NCBI GenBank assembly: GCA_020252485.1
Contig: JADCCX010000013.1
Span: 53,458 to 117,457 of the forward strand
Reading direction: 5' to 3'
DNA length: 64,000 nt
Source of the DNA: Methylocystis sp.
GTDB taxonomy: Bacteria > Pseudomonadota > Alphaproteobacteria > Rhizobiales > Beijerinckiaceae
Position 1 is the stretch's first letter. Each line of letters begins with the position of its first letter. A program made the position numbers and the translations under genes. The notes beneath the pieces are model-generated. The model searched no databases. It saw only the letters and a program-made list of their open reading frames with translations, and had not been told where the DNA came from. Shown here one piece after another: positions 37,618 to 47,035 of this stretch.

Positions 37618-38763
37618 ATGGCGGGGCAGAAGGATCAGGAAGCGCTATCGACAGCCTGGGAGGAAAGCCTCCTCGCCGAGCAATATGCGGTCGCCGCGAA
37701 CACCGAAACGGAGGACGGCGGCTGGACGCAGGCCGCCGTCGCCTCGTTGGATCTCGCCTCGGACCGTCTCCTCAATCAGGAGGAGATCGACAGCTATCTC
37801 GGCTTCTCCCTTGATGAGAGCTCGCTCGATGGCGCCGGGGGCATCCGCGCCATCGCCGACAGCTCGATCGTCAGCTACGAACGGCTGCCGATGCTCGAGA
37901 TCGTCTTCGACCGGCTGGTCCGGCTGCTGACGGTAAGCCTGCGGAACTTTTTTTCCGACAACGTCGAAGTCTCGCTGGATGGCATCACTTCGATACGCTT
38001 CGGAGATTATGTGTCATCGATTCCGCTGCCGGCCATCCTCTCCGTGTTCAAAGCGGAGGAATGGGACAATAACGGTCTGGTCTTCGTCGATTCGAACCTG
38101 ATCTATCTGATCATCGACGTTCTGCTGGGCGGCAGGCGCGGCCATACTCCGATGCACATGGACGGGAGGCCATACACGACCATCGAGATCAATCTCGTCC
38201 GGCGCATGCTGGATGTGGTTCTGAACGACGCGGCGGAGGCCTTCGCGCCGCTGTCTCCGGTGACGTTCACCATGGACCGGATCGAGACCAACCCCCGATT
38301 CGCCTCCATCACCCGTCCGGCGAACGCCGCCATTCTCGTCGAGCTCAGGCTCGCCATGGAGGGTCGGGGCGGCATCATCGAAATCCTGCTTCCCTATGCG
38401 ACGATCGAGCCGATCCGCGATCTGCTGCTGCAGAGCTTCATGGGCGAGAAGCTTGGCCGCGATCCCACCTGGGAAGGCCATCTGGCCACGGAAGTCTATT
38501 CCGCCATGCTCGATCTCGAGGCAGTCCTGCACCAGGAGCAGCTGCCGCTGCGCCAGATCGTCAACATGAAGGTGGGCGACACAATCATCTTCGATGTCAA
38601 ATCCGATCCGATCGTGCAGATCCGCTGCGGGGAGGAAAGGCTGACCGAAGGCCGGATGGGGCGCATAGGCGATTCCATGGCGGTGCAGCTGCTCGCGCCG
38701 CTGATCCGATCGACAACAACGCTGGCGATCTTCGATCAGGGCGCAACCGGGAAGAGAGACTGA
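37618..38763 (+). CDS. fliM: Flagellar motor switch protein FliM
   Basis: 381 aa. The N-terminal switch motif region (LLNQEEIDSYLGFS) differs from the classical LSQDEID. The CheC-like middle domain and the C-terminal SpoA domain (LPLRQIVNMKVGDTIIFDVKSDPIVQIRCG) are complete. Binds phospho-CheY and controls rotation. Confidence 0.95.
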   Translation: MAGQKDQEALSTAWEESLLAEQYAVAANTETEDGGWTQAAVASLDLASDRLLNQEEIDSYLGFSLDESSLDGAGGIRAIADSSIVSYERLPMLEIVFDRLVRLLTVSLRNFFSDNVEVSLDGITSIRFGDYVSSIPLPAILSVFKAEEWDNNGLVFVDSNLIYLIIDVLLGGRRGHTPMHMDGRPYTTIEINLVRRMLDVVLNDAAEAFAPLSPVTFTMDRIETNPRFASITRPANAAILVELRLAMEGRGGIIEILLPYATIEPIRDLLLQSFMGEKLGRDPTWEGHLATEVYSAMLDLEAVLHQEQLPLRQIVNMKVGDTIIFDVKSDPIVQIRCGEERLTEGRMGRIGDSMAVQLLAPLIRSTTTLAIFDQGATGKRD

Positions 38764-38770
38764 GGGCGGC

Positions 38771-39274
38771 ATGGGAAGCGTGATCAGTTTTATCATCGAA
38801 CTTGTGGTCGTAGTCCTGCTCGGATTCACGGTGGCCTATTGCATCATCCTTGACCGCAAGTTGCAGCGCTTGCGGGCGGATGAGAAATCCATGCGCCAGA
38901 TCGTCGTCGATCTCGGCCTCGCCACCGAGCGCGCGGAACGGGCGATCGAGGGGCTGAGGGGCGCGCTGAAGGCATGTGACAAGACTCTCGGCGAACAGCT
39001 GCGGGCCGCCGAAAGCGCCAGCGCGGGGCTCAGCGAGTGCATTCGCTCCGGCGACGATGTGCTGGAGCGCATCGGCCGAATCGTCTCCACCGCCAAGAAG
39101 GCGGTCACCGATGCAGAGACGCGCTTCGTCAAGGAGCCCGAACCCGTCGCTGCCGCCCGGGCTCAGGAACCTGTTCCTGTTCCCGCATCCGCACCGGCGA
39201 CGATGGCGGAAACCCTGGCTGCCGCGGAAGCCTTCGCGCTGCGCGCCCGCCGGAGATTGACCAAAGCCGCATGA
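38771..39274 (+). CDS. DUF6468 membrane protein of the flagellar operon
   Basis: 167 aa with one N-terminal helix (IIELVVVVLLGFTVAYCIIL), then a coiled-coil (LRADEKSMRQIVVDLGLATERAERAIEGLRGALK) and an Ala/Pro tail. This domain is regularly found between fliM and motE in alphaproteobacteria, but its role is unknown. Its stop overlaps the motE start by ATGA. Confidence 0.8.
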   Translation: MGSVISFIIELVVVVLLGFTVAYCIILDRKLQRLRADEKSMRQIVVDLGLATERAERAIEGLRGALKACDKTLGEQLRAAESASAGLSECIRSGDDVLERIGRIVSTAKKAVTDAETRFVKEPEPVAAARAQEPVPVPASAPATMAETLAAAEAFALRARRRLTKAA

Positions 39275-40110
39275 ACAGGGTCCGTCTGCTTCCGATCGTG
39301 ATCGCGGCTGCGTCCGGTCTTTTGGTCCTTAAGGCGGCGGAGCTTGTTTCGTCCGGCGAACGCATGTTCGTGGAATCGCCGCCGCCGAAGCGGGCCATGA
39401 CCGAGGAGGATCTGCCGAAATTCGCACGGGCGCTGGCGCGCCATCGCTTCATTCCGCCTGAAGAGGACATCACCGGCGCCGTTCCGGCCAAGAAGGATGC
39501 GGCCAAGAAGGATGCCGAGAAGAAGGATGCCGAGAAGAAGGACGAGCCGAAGCCGGATCAAGTGGCGCAGAAGGCCGAACCTCGGCCCGCCCAACCGCCG
39601 TCGCCGAACCCCACGCCGTCTTCGGAGCGGGCGGTGCTGGAGCGGCTGCAGGAGCGGCGCGGCGCGATTGACGACCGGGCCCGCGAAATCGAATTGCGCG
39701 AGAGCCTGCTGCAGGCGGCCGAGCGCAAGCTCGACGGACGCATCAATGACCTCAAGGAGATCGAGTCGCGTATGGAATCGGGAGCCAAGGCCGATCAGGC
39801 GGAGGCCGACCGGCAATTGAAGACCGTGGTCATCATGTACGAAAGCATGAAGGCCAAAGATGCGGCGCGCGTCTTCGACAGACTGAAGCTCGACGTTCTG
39901 GTGCCCATCGCCACCAGCATGAAGCCCGCGCGCATGTCCGAAATCCTTGCCGCCATGAGCCCTGAGGCCGCCGAGAAACTCACCGTCGCGCTTGCCATGC
40001 GGGGGCGGGATATGGGCGGCAGCGCCGGGGGTTCGGCGCCTGCCTCCGCGCCTGCGGGCGAACTGCCCCGGCTTGACCCGGCGACACAGCGTCCACGGCG
40101 TCAGCCCTGA
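39271..40110 (+). CDS. motE: MotE-like protein (MgtE-N domain)
   Basis: 279 aa from ATG 39271: signal/anchor (LPIVIAAASGLLVLKAAELV), a Lys-rich repeat of KKDAE units near residues 70-92, coiled coil, then the MgtE-N-type domain (YESMKAKDAARVFDRLKLDVLVPIATSMKPARMSEILAAMSPEAAEKLTVAL). In Sinorhizobium MotE chaperones the periplasmic stator partner MotC. The KKDAE repeat looks like slippage expansion. Confidence 0.8.
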   Translation: MNRVRLLPIVIAAASGLLVLKAAELVSSGERMFVESPPPKRAMTEEDLPKFARALARHRFIPPEEDITGAVPAKKDAAKKDAEKKDAEKKDEPKPDQVAQKAEPRPAQPPSPNPTPSSERAVLERLQERRGAIDDRAREIELRESLLQAAERKLDGRINDLKEIESRMESGAKADQAEADRQLKTVVIMYESMKAKDAARVFDRLKLDVLVPIATSMKPARMSEILAAMSPEAAEKLTVALAMRGRDMGGSAGGSAPASAPAGELPRLDPATQRPRRQP

Positions 40111-40117
40111 CATCGCC

Positions 40118-40132
40118 TTAACGGTCGATTAG
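40118..40132 (+). promoter_or_regulatory. Near-CtrA box before the TPR gene
   Basis: TTAA-CGGTCGA-TTAG, one mismatch from the full site, ending 18 nt before the TPR start. This suggests the TPR gene has its own cell-cycle promoter inside the flagellar run. Confidence 0.5.
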
Positions 40133-40150
40133 GCACGCTCGGTTAGTCTG

Positions 40151-43100
40151 ATGCTTCGCCGGGGCATCCCCGGCGCGTTGCGTTGTGTCGAGTGCGTGCA
40201 TCCCGTGTTGCGTCATCGTTTCCGAACGGCCGCCAGTATCGTCGCTCTTGCCGCAGCGCTCGCCTTCGCACATCCGGCCCGCGCCGCGGAGGCGACCGTT
40301 TTCGCCGTTGAAATGAACGGCTACGGCCGCGTCACTTTCTCGATGGACAAGAGCGTCAAGGCCCAGGTGCGCTCGACCAGCGGCGTCATCGTTCTTTCGT
40401 TCGACGAGCCCGTGAATGTCGATCTCGAAAAAATCGTGACCCAGGTGCCGTCCTATCTTTCGGTCGTGCGTCGCGATCCTGATGGCAGGACCGTTCGTCT
40501 GGCCACCCGGAGAAACTTGCGGACCAACCTCCTCGAAGCGGGAGAAAAGGTGTTTCTCGATCTTCTGCCGGAGAACTGGCAGGGATTGCCGCCGTCCTTG
40601 CCGCAGGATGTCGTGGAGAACCTCGCCCGCCGCGCCCGCGAAGCCGAGGAGCAACTGCGCAAGTCGCAGCGCGAACGCGAGAAGCGGGAAGTCAGGGACA
40701 TGACGGCCCGCGTCGGCGCCGGACCGACTTTCACCCGCCTGATCTTCGATATCGGCCAGACGGTGCCGGTGGAGATCAATCGGGCAGGGGATCAGCTCAC
40801 GCTGATTTTCGACGCGGCCTTGCGCTTCGATCCCGCCAGCATCCGCACGCTCTTGCCGGACACGGTGCGGAGCTTTCAGGCCGAAGCGCGCGCCGGCACG
40901 TTGGCCTTGACCGTCACGATCGCGCCGCAGACTGACATGAGGGCCTTTCGCGAGGACGATACGGTCATTGTCGATTTTCCCAAACCCGTGGACGCCGGCC
41001 GCGAAACCGAGGTTGTCCTGCCGTCGCTTTCGAAGCCTGCGAACGCTGCGGACGGCGCCGCCAAGGCCCCGGCGGCCGTTCTTGCCGCTCCATCGCAACC
41101 CAAGGCCCTGCTGGCGCCGCTGCGCGCCGTTTCGGATAGCATGCAGAACCTCCGGCCCCGCCTGAGCAAGAACGGCGAAGGGTTTCAAATCGAAGTCCCG
41201 TTCCCCACTCCCGTCCCTGCGGCCGCTTTTCTGCGCAACGGCGTGTTGTGGATGGTCTTCGACACCAAGGAGCTGATCGAACCGGTTGCAGTGCCGGACG
41301 AGTTGAAGGCGGACATCGCCCGCATCGATGTCGACCGCGCGGCAGGGGCCTCGATCGTGCGGCTCACGCTCCAGGCTCCTCAAGCGATCTCGTTCAATCC
41401 GGCCGATGGCGGCCAGGGCTGGATAGCCAGCGTCGGCAAGACGGCGGCGCGCCCGACCGAATCGCTTCTGTTGCGCCGGGGGGTTGCCGACAACGGCCGG
41501 ACGATCCTCGCCGCCCGCATGCCGTCGCTCGGCCAGATTTTCTGGATCGATGATCCTGACACGGGCGATCGCCTGGCCATCGTCACGGCGAACGGTCCGG
41601 CCTATGGCCTCTCCAAGCCGCAATCCTTCGTCGAGTTGACAGCCTGGCCGACGGCTCATGGCCTTGCGCTGTCGCCCCGTTCCGACGATGTGGTCGTGCA
41701 AGTCGGTCTAGATGAAGTCAGGATCAGCCGTGACAATGGGCTCACAGTCTCGCTCGGCGTGCCGGAGGGGAGCGTTTCAACCGGCGAGGGCGCCAAGGAT
41801 CTGCTGCTCGACGTCGATTTCTGGCGGGCGGCGAGCAAGGGCAACGTGCGGGATCGCGGCAACGAGCTCTTTCGCAACGCCGCCAATGCCGCGAAGCGGG
41901 ACAAGACCGAAGCGCGGCTGAAGCTCGCCCAGTTCCGCCTCGCCAACGGCGATGGCCCGGAAGCGGCCGGCATTCTGACCGTGGTCGAACAGGATGATCC
42001 AACGGCCGCAGCGACCAAACCGATCATTCTGTTGCGGGCGATCGCCGCCATTGAGACAAAGCAATACAAGGAGGCCGCCCGCCTTCTCGGCGAGCCGGCG
42101 ATCGCGCTGGAAACCGAATCCGCACTTTGGCGCGCCGTGCTGGAGGCGCGCAATCTCCGCTGGACACCGGCCCTGATAGGATTCCGTCAATCGCTGGAGG
42201 CGCTAGACCGTTACCCCGACGAGCTGCAGTCACGTCTGCGCCGCCTTATTGTTGACGCCGCGATCAAGAACCAGGATGCCGCCTTCGCCACCCAGCAGTT
42301 TGACATCTACGAGCGCTTGCGGGCCCTTGACCGCGATCCCACCGAGATGGCCCTTCTGCGTGGGCGGATCGCCGAGCTCCAAGGCCGCATGGGCGAAGCC
42401 GCCAGCAGCTATGCGCTGGCCGCGCGCTCGCGCGATCGGGGGATCGAGGCCGAGGCCAGGCTGGACCTCGTTCTGATCCAGCTCAACGAAAACAAGATCG
42501 ACCGCGATGCGGCGATGGCGGAGCTCGAGACTATCAAGATGATCTGGCGCCGGGGCGAGACGGAGGTTCACGCCCTGCACACGCTCGGCGAAATGTATGC
42601 CGCCGACAATCGCTGGCGCGATGCCTTCGGCACGGCGCGGCGCGCCGCTGAGATCATGCCGGATCACCCGTTGTCGCGCCAGTTGCACGATGCCATGTCG
42701 CAGCGATTCGAAGGCCTCTTCCTCGAAGGCAAGGCCGACCAGCTGAGCAAGATCGAAGCCGTCGGCCTCTTCTATGATTTCCGCAACCTCATGCCGATCT
42801 CCCGCCGGGGCGACGAGATTGTGCGCCGGCTGGCCGACCGGCTGGCTGAACTTGATCTGCTGGATCAGGCCTCGGAGCTTCTGCAGCATCAGGTCGATAA
42901 CCGGCTTGGGGGGGCGGTGCGGGCGCGGGTCGCGGCAAGGCTCGCCGTCCTGCATCTGCTCAACCGGAAGCCGGCCGAAGCCGTCCAGGCGCTCAAAGCC
43001 ACCCGGAGCAATGATCTTCCGGAGGATATCCGCCGCGGCCGGTCGATCCTCGAGGCGCGCGGTCTATCGGAATTGTCGCGGACTGATCTGGCGCTGGAGG

Positions 43101-43606
43101 TTCTCAGCACGCAGAAGGGCGAGGATGTGGATCATCTGCGGGCGGATGTGCTGTGGCGCGGCAAGCGCTGGCGCGAAGCGGGGGAAGCCTTCGAGAAGCT
43201 GCTTGGCGACCGCTGGCAAGGGCCGGGCGGCCTGTCCGACCGCGAGCGCTCCGATGTGATGCGGGCCGGCGTCGCCTATGTGCTGGCCGATGACCGACTG
43301 GCGCTTGACCGGCTGCGCCAGAAGTTCAGCCCCAAGATGGCCGACACGGTCGATGCCAGGCCGTTCCTGCTGGTGACCAGCGACAGCCGCGCTCGCCAGC
43401 GCGAGTTCCGCGACATCGCGCGGACGATCGTGGCCGAGGACACGCTCACCGATTTCCTGAACGTCTACCGGCAGCGCTACCCGGACGCCGCAGGTGCTCC
43501 GCGCAATCCGAATGCCGCGCGCGACGCCATCCGCGAGCAGGATGAACCGCAGCCGCGTCCGCCGCAGCAGCAGGGGCAGCGCGCACCAGGCGCCGCGCCC
43601 GGCTGA
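40151..43606 (+). CDS. Large periplasmic TPR protein in the flagellar cluster
   Basis: 1151 aa with a signal peptide ending near HPARA (residues 25-46). The N-terminal half is beta-rich with repeated short units (VTFSMDKSVKAQVRSTSGVIVLSFDEPVNVDLEKI; FTRLIFDIGQTVPVEINRAGDQLTLIFD), reminiscent of AMIN-type modules, split by a charged coiled coil (about 155-185). The C-terminal half (about 560-1090) is helical TPR-like repeat, ending in a Pro/Gln tail. Function unknown. Its place after motE and its CtrA-like box suggest a motor- or envelope-linked role. Confidence 0.8.
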   Translation: MLRRGIPGALRCVECVHPVLRHRFRTAASIVALAAALAFAHPARAAEATVFAVEMNGYGRVTFSMDKSVKAQVRSTSGVIVLSFDEPVNVDLEKIVTQVPSYLSVVRRDPDGRTVRLATRRNLRTNLLEAGEKVFLDLLPENWQGLPPSLPQDVVENLARRAREAEEQLRKSQREREKREVRDMTARVGAGPTFTRLIFDIGQTVPVEINRAGDQLTLIFDAALRFDPASIRTLLPDTVRSFQAEARAGTLALTVTIAPQTDMRAFREDDTVIVDFPKPVDAGRETEVVLPSLSKPANAADGAAKAPAAVLAAPSQPKALLAPLRAVSDSMQNLRPRLSKNGEGFQIEVPFPTPVPAAAFLRNGVLWMVFDTKELIEPVAVPDELKADIARIDVDRAAGASIVRLTLQAPQAISFNPADGGQGWIASVGKTAARPTESLLLRRGVADNGRTILAARMPSLGQIFWIDDPDTGDRLAIVTANGPAYGLSKPQSFVELTAWPTAHGLALSPRSDDVVVQVGLDEVRISRDNGLTVSLGVPEGSVSTGEGAKDLLLDVDFWRAASKGNVRDRGNELFRNAANAAKRDKTEARLKLAQFRLANGDGPEAAGILTVVEQDDPTAAATKPIILLRAIAAIETKQYKEAARLLGEPAIALETESALWRAVLEARNLRWTPALIGFRQSLEALDRYPDELQSRLRRLIVDAAIKNQDAAFATQQFDIYERLRALDRDPTEMALLRGRIAELQGRMGEAASSYALAARSRDRGIEAEARLDLVLIQLNENKIDRDAAMAELETIKMIWRRGETEVHALHTLGEMYAADNRWRDAFGTARRAAEIMPDHPLSRQLHDAMSQRFEGLFLEGKADQLSKIEAVGLFYDFRNLMPISRRGDEIVRRLADRLAELDLLDQASELLQHQVDNRLGGAVRARVAARLAVLHLLNRKPAEAVQALKATRSNDLPEDIRRGRSILEARGLSELSRTDLALEVLSTQKGEDVDHLRADVLWRGKRWREAGEAFEKLLGDRWQGPGGLSDRERSDVMRAGVAYVLADDRLALDRLRQKFSPKMADTVDARPFLLVTSDSRARQREFRDIARTIVAEDTLTDFLNVYRQRYPDAAGAPRNPNAARDAIREQDEPQPRPPQQQGQRAPGAAPG

Positions 43607-43618
43607 CCCGGGTTCCCG

Positions 43619-44686
43619 TCAGCGGCGCTGGCGTCTTAGCCCCATCACGTAGCCGATCACTTCCGCGACAGCCTTGTACTGGTCTTCCGGGATTGTTTCG
43701 TCGATGTCGACGGCGGCGTGCAATGCCCGCGCGAGCGGCGGGTTCTCGACCACCGGAACATCGTTCTCCATGGCGACCGATTTGATCCTGAGGGCCAGTT
43801 CATCGAGGCCCTTGGCGACGCAGACCGGCGCCTCCATCCCCATTTCGTACTGCAGCGCGACGGCATAATGGGTCGGGTTCATGATGACGACGGACGCCTT
43901 CGGCACGGCGCTCATCATCCGCCGCTGCGCCATCTGCCGCCGGATTTGGGCGAGCTTCTGCTTGATTTCCGGGCTGCCTTCCGTCTCCTTGTACTCTTCC
44001 TTGATTTCCTGGCGCGTCATCATCTGCCGCTCCATCCAGCTGTGGCGCTGATAAAGGTAATCGAGGCCGGCCAGCAGGAAGAAGATGGCCAGAACGCCCC
44101 CCATCAACTTGACAGTCATGCTGGCGATGCGCGGCAGCGTTGAGGCGATATCCGCCGATGGCATGCTCTCAAGGATGCCGCGGTATGGCCAAATGACCAG
44201 ACAGATCGCTGCTCCCACGACCACGATCTTCACCAGGCCCTTCAGGAAATTGACGAGCGCCTCCTTGCCCAGCATGCGCTTCAGTCCCTGGAGCAGAGAC
44301 AGGCGCGACAGTTTCGGCGCCATGGCCTGGGCCGACCAGACGGGCAGGTGCTGGATCATGTTGCCGGCGACCGAGGCTGTCATGCCGAACAGAAAGGGCA
44401 GGGCGACGGCGGCAAGGATGGCGAGCACGCTGTAGCGGGCGAGATGCATCAGGCCGGCGCCGTCCATCGAGACCTGATGCGTGTTGGCCAGCATGCCGCG
44501 CAGCTTGCCGGCAAGATCGGCGCTAATGCCCGAGGCGCCGATCATGAAGGCGAGCGTTGCTGCCCCCAGGATGAAAAGGCTCGTGACCTCCTGGCTCTTG
44601 GCGACGTCGCCCTGCTCCCGCGCCTTTTCCAGTTTTCGCTGGGTCGGGAGTTCTGTTTTCTGGTCCTTGTCGTCAGTATCGGCCAT
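43619..44686 (-). CDS. flhB: Flagellar export switch protein FlhB
   Basis: 355 aa: four membrane helices, then the cytoplasmic domain with the self-cleavage motif NPTH (VVIMNPTHYAVAL). Controls the switch from rod/hook to filament export. 6 nt after fliR and last in flgB-flgC-fliE-fliQ-fliR-flhB. Confidence 0.97.
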   Translation of the reverse strand: MADTDDKDQKTELPTQRKLEKAREQGDVAKSQEVTSLFILGAATLAFMIGASGISADLAGKLRGMLANTHQVSMDGAGLMHLARYSVLAILAAVALPFLFGMTASVAGNMIQHLPVWSAQAMAPKLSRLSLLQGLKRMLGKEALVNFLKGLVKIVVVGAAICLVIWPYRGILESMPSADIASTLPRIASMTVKLMGGVLAIFFLLAGLDYLYQRHSWMERQMMTRQEIKEEYKETEGSPEIKQKLAQIRRQMAQRRMMSAVPKASVVIMNPTHYAVALQYEMGMEAPVCVAKGLDELALRIKSVAMENDVPVVENPPLARALHAAVDIDETIPEDQYKAVAEVIGYVMGLRRQRR

Positions 44687-44692
44687 GCGCCG

Positions 44693-45454
44693 TCACCGGA
44701 TCACGAATTGGCCGAGCACGCCCGCGAAATGCGCCAGGAAGACGTTCATCATCACGCCGATTGCGGCCAGCAGGATCACCGTCCCGAGCAGGATCGTGGC
44801 CGGCATCGCGAGGAAGAAGATCTGCAGCTGCGGCATCAACCGGGACAGGATGCCGAGGCCCAGATTGAAGATGATCGCAAAGACCAGAAACGGCGCGGAG
44901 ATCTGGATCCCGATCCGGAAGGCCGCCGCGAAAGTGGTGACGATCAGCTGCGATGCGTCCCCCACCGAGGGCGCTTCCCCCGGCATCATCAGCGCGTAGC
45001 TGTCGTGAATGCCGCGGATCGAGAGGTGGTGCAGGTCGAGCGCAAAGATCATTGCTGTGGCGACCAGCACGAGGAAAGTGGCGATCGTCGGGTTCTGCAC
45101 GCCGGCGGTGGGATCGACCGCCGACGAGAAGGAAAGGCTCATCTGCTGGGCGATGACGGTGCCCGCAAGCTGCATGGCGGAAAGCGTGATGCGCACTGCA
45201 GTCCCGATCATCAGACCGATCAGCACTTCGAGGATCAGGAGGCGCACCAGCGGTTCGAGCGCGCCGTTGAAGGCCGGAAGCGAGGGGCGCAGCATGGGCA
45301 GGAACAGCAGCGACATCAGCAGGGCGAAGGTCAGCCGCATGCGCACGGGAATGACCCTGTCGCCGATGCCGGGCATCAGCATGACGAGCGTGCCGACGCG
45401 CGCCATGACAATGGCGAAAGCGGCGGCGAACTCGGGCAGGATCGTCAAATTCAT
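44693..45454 (-). CDS. fliR: Flagellar export gate protein FliR
   Basis: 253 aa with about six membrane helices and the typical TLVMLMPGIGDRVIPVRMRLTFALLMSLLFLP start. Part of the FliPQR export gate. Confidence 0.95.
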   Translation of the reverse strand: MNLTILPEFAAAFAIVMARVGTLVMLMPGIGDRVIPVRMRLTFALLMSLLFLPMLRPSLPAFNGALEPLVRLLILEVLIGLMIGTAVRITLSAMQLAGTVIAQQMSLSFSSAVDPTAGVQNPTIATFLVLVATAMIFALDLHHLSIRGIHDSYALMMPGEAPSVGDASQLIVTTFAAAFRIGIQISAPFLVFAIIFNLGLGILSRLMPQLQIFFLAMPATILLGTVILLAAIGVMMNVFLAHFAGVLGQFVIR

Positions 45455-45526
45455 GCGCGGCGCCCCTTGAACGGCCGGCGGATACCACCCTGATTCGCAG
45501 CGCGCGAACAGCGTGGAGCCGCCGAG

Positions 45527-45793
45527 TCAGCCACCGGTGATGATCCGGGTGGCGATCCGCGACATATAGCTTTGCATGGCGTCGCTCATGAACGGCATGA
45601 GGAACAACAGGCCCATGAAGGTGGAAACGATCTTGGGAACGTAAACCAGCGTCTGTTCCTGGATTTGGGTCAGCGCCTGGAACAGTGAAATGACGAAGCC
45701 GATGGCGAGGCCGATCAGCATGATCGGCATGCCGACCTTGAAGAAGGTATAGATGCCGTCGCGGGCGACATCGAGGACTTCAGCTCCGGACAT
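45527..45793 (-). CDS. fliQ: Flagellar export gate protein FliQ
   Basis: 88 aa, two helices, with the family core IGLAIGFVISLFQALTQIQEQTLVYVPKIV. Its first base overlaps the last base of fliE. Confidence 0.96.
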   Translation of the reverse strand: MSGAEVLDVARDGIYTFFKVGMPIMLIGLAIGFVISLFQALTQIQEQTLVYVPKIVSTFMGLLFLMPFMSDAMQSYMSRIATRIITGG

Positions 45794-46116
45794 CAGATCG
45801 GCATCCTCATGATTTCTTCGTAGGCGGCGATCACGCGGTCGCGAACCGCCACGAGCGTTTCGAGCGCCGCTTCGCTTTCCGTGACGGCGGTGACCACGTC
45901 GACGAGATCGCCCTTGCCGGCGGTCGCCTGCATCATCTGGCCTTCGGCCTTTTGGGCCGTCTCGGCCGTGCCGCCCACGAATTTCTGCACAAGGCTGGCG
46001 AAGCCGCCCGAGTCCGCGCCGGAAATGGCGTCGGGTCGGCTGACCGGCATAGCCGCGCCTGTTCCCAGCCTCTGGATCGACGAATAGGCATTGGCGGCGG
46101 AAATGGGGCTTGCCAT
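45793..46116 (-). CDS. fliE: Hook-basal body protein FliE
   Basis: 107 aa. The C-terminal TVVTAVTESEAALETLVAVRDRVIAAYEEIMRMPI-type helix is the FliE signature. Joins the MS ring to the rod. Confidence 0.93.
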   Translation of the reverse strand: MASPISAANAYSSIQRLGTGAAMPVSRPDAISGADSGGFASLVQKFVGGTAETAQKAEGQMMQATAGKGDLVDVVTAVTESEAALETLVAVRDRVIAAYEEIMRMPI

Positions 46117-46134
46117 GGCTCAGGGCTCCGGGGT

Positions 46135-46545
46135 TCAGGCGCGCAGCAGTTCGAGCGTCCGCTGGATCATCCGGCGGGTCGAACTGACGACATTGAGGTT
46201 GGCCTCATAGGAGCGCTGCGCCTCGCGCAGGTCCATGCTTTCGATGGTGCTGCTGACGTTGGGCAGCTTGACATAGCCCTGCCTGTCGGCGGCGGGATGG
46301 CCTGGCTCGAAGCGGGTCTTGAAGGTGCTCTGGTCGCGCGAAATCTTTCCCATCCGCACGGTTTCGGCCTCCAGTTCGCGATCGAAGCGGCGCTCGAAGG
46401 TTGGCACCTTGCGCCGGTAGGGGTCGGCGTTGGGGTTCTGCGGCAGGCTGTCCGCATTGGCGATGTTTTCCGAAATAACGCGCATGCGCCCGGATTGCGC
46501 CTTCAGGCCCGAGACGGCGACCTGGATCGACTTGAGAAAATCCAT
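46135..46545 (-). CDS. flgC: Proximal rod protein FlgC
   Basis: 136 aa. MDFLKSIQVAVSGLKAQSGRMRVISENIANADS at the start and QRSYEANLNVVSSTRRMIQRTLELL at the end are diagnostic. 13 nt after flgB. Confidence 0.96.
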   Translation of the reverse strand: MDFLKSIQVAVSGLKAQSGRMRVISENIANADSLPQNPNADPYRRKVPTFERRFDRELEAETVRMGKISRDQSTFKTRFEPGHPAADRQGYVKLPNVSSTIESMDLREAQRSYEANLNVVSSTRRMIQRTLELLRA

Positions 46546-46558
46546 CGGCTGCTACTCC

Positions 46559-46957
46559 TCAGACCCGTTTGCCCAGCGCCATGCGCAGGTAGGACAGGCT
46601 TTTGCCATAGAGCGAGGCGGTGAGCTGGAAATCACTGTTGTTCTGCGCCATGCGCATCATTTCGTCCTCGAGGTTGACGGCGTTGCCTGACTGGGTGGCT
46701 TCGAAGACGCTAGAGCGCTTCGAACCAAGGCTGCCGCCCGCCACGCCGGACAAATGGCCCGGCTGGGTCCTGACTGGACCGCCAGCCGCGCCGTCACTCG
46801 CCTTCTTCGCCAGCATCATGTCGAAGGGCCTGAGGTCCTTGGGCTTGTATCCCGGCGAATCGGCATTGGCGACGTTCTCGGCCAGCATTTTCTGACGGCT
46901 CTGGTGGTATTGCATGCGGCTTTTCAGAGCCGAAATCAGCGGAAGATCGCCCAGCAT
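46559..46957 (-). CDS. flgB: Proximal rod protein FlgB
   Basis: 132 aa from ATG 46957, preceded by GAGG. Homology (ISALKSRMQYHQSRQKMLAENVANADSPGYKPKDL) begins there although the frame is open to 47002. First gene of the basal-body/export operon, 64 nt downstream of a perfect CtrA-type box. Confidence 0.95.
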   Translation of the reverse strand: MLGDLPLISALKSRMQYHQSRQKMLAENVANADSPGYKPKDLRPFDMMLAKKASDGAAGGPVRTQPGHLSGVAGGSLGSKRSSVFEATQSGNAVNLEDEMMRMAQNNSDFQLTASLYGKSLSYLRMALGKRV

Positions 46958-47020
46958 TGGTGCCTCGCCGCGGGCCGCGCGGGAATGGGGCCCGATCGGC
47001 AATTCTTGCCGGGCGTCTGG

Positions 47021-47035
47021 TTAAGGGCGGGTTAA
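47021..47035 (-). promoter_or_regulatory. CtrA-type box before flgB
   Basis: TTAA-GGGCGGG-TTAA, a perfect full site, 64 nt before flgB. Its first three bases are the stop codon of the isochorismatase-like gene, showing how closely the foreign block abuts the flagellar promoter. Confidence 0.65.

Noticed and set aside
39480..39550. Possible CRISPR-like short repeats in motE
   Set aside because: They are in-frame KKDAE codon repeats within a coding region, with no spacers.
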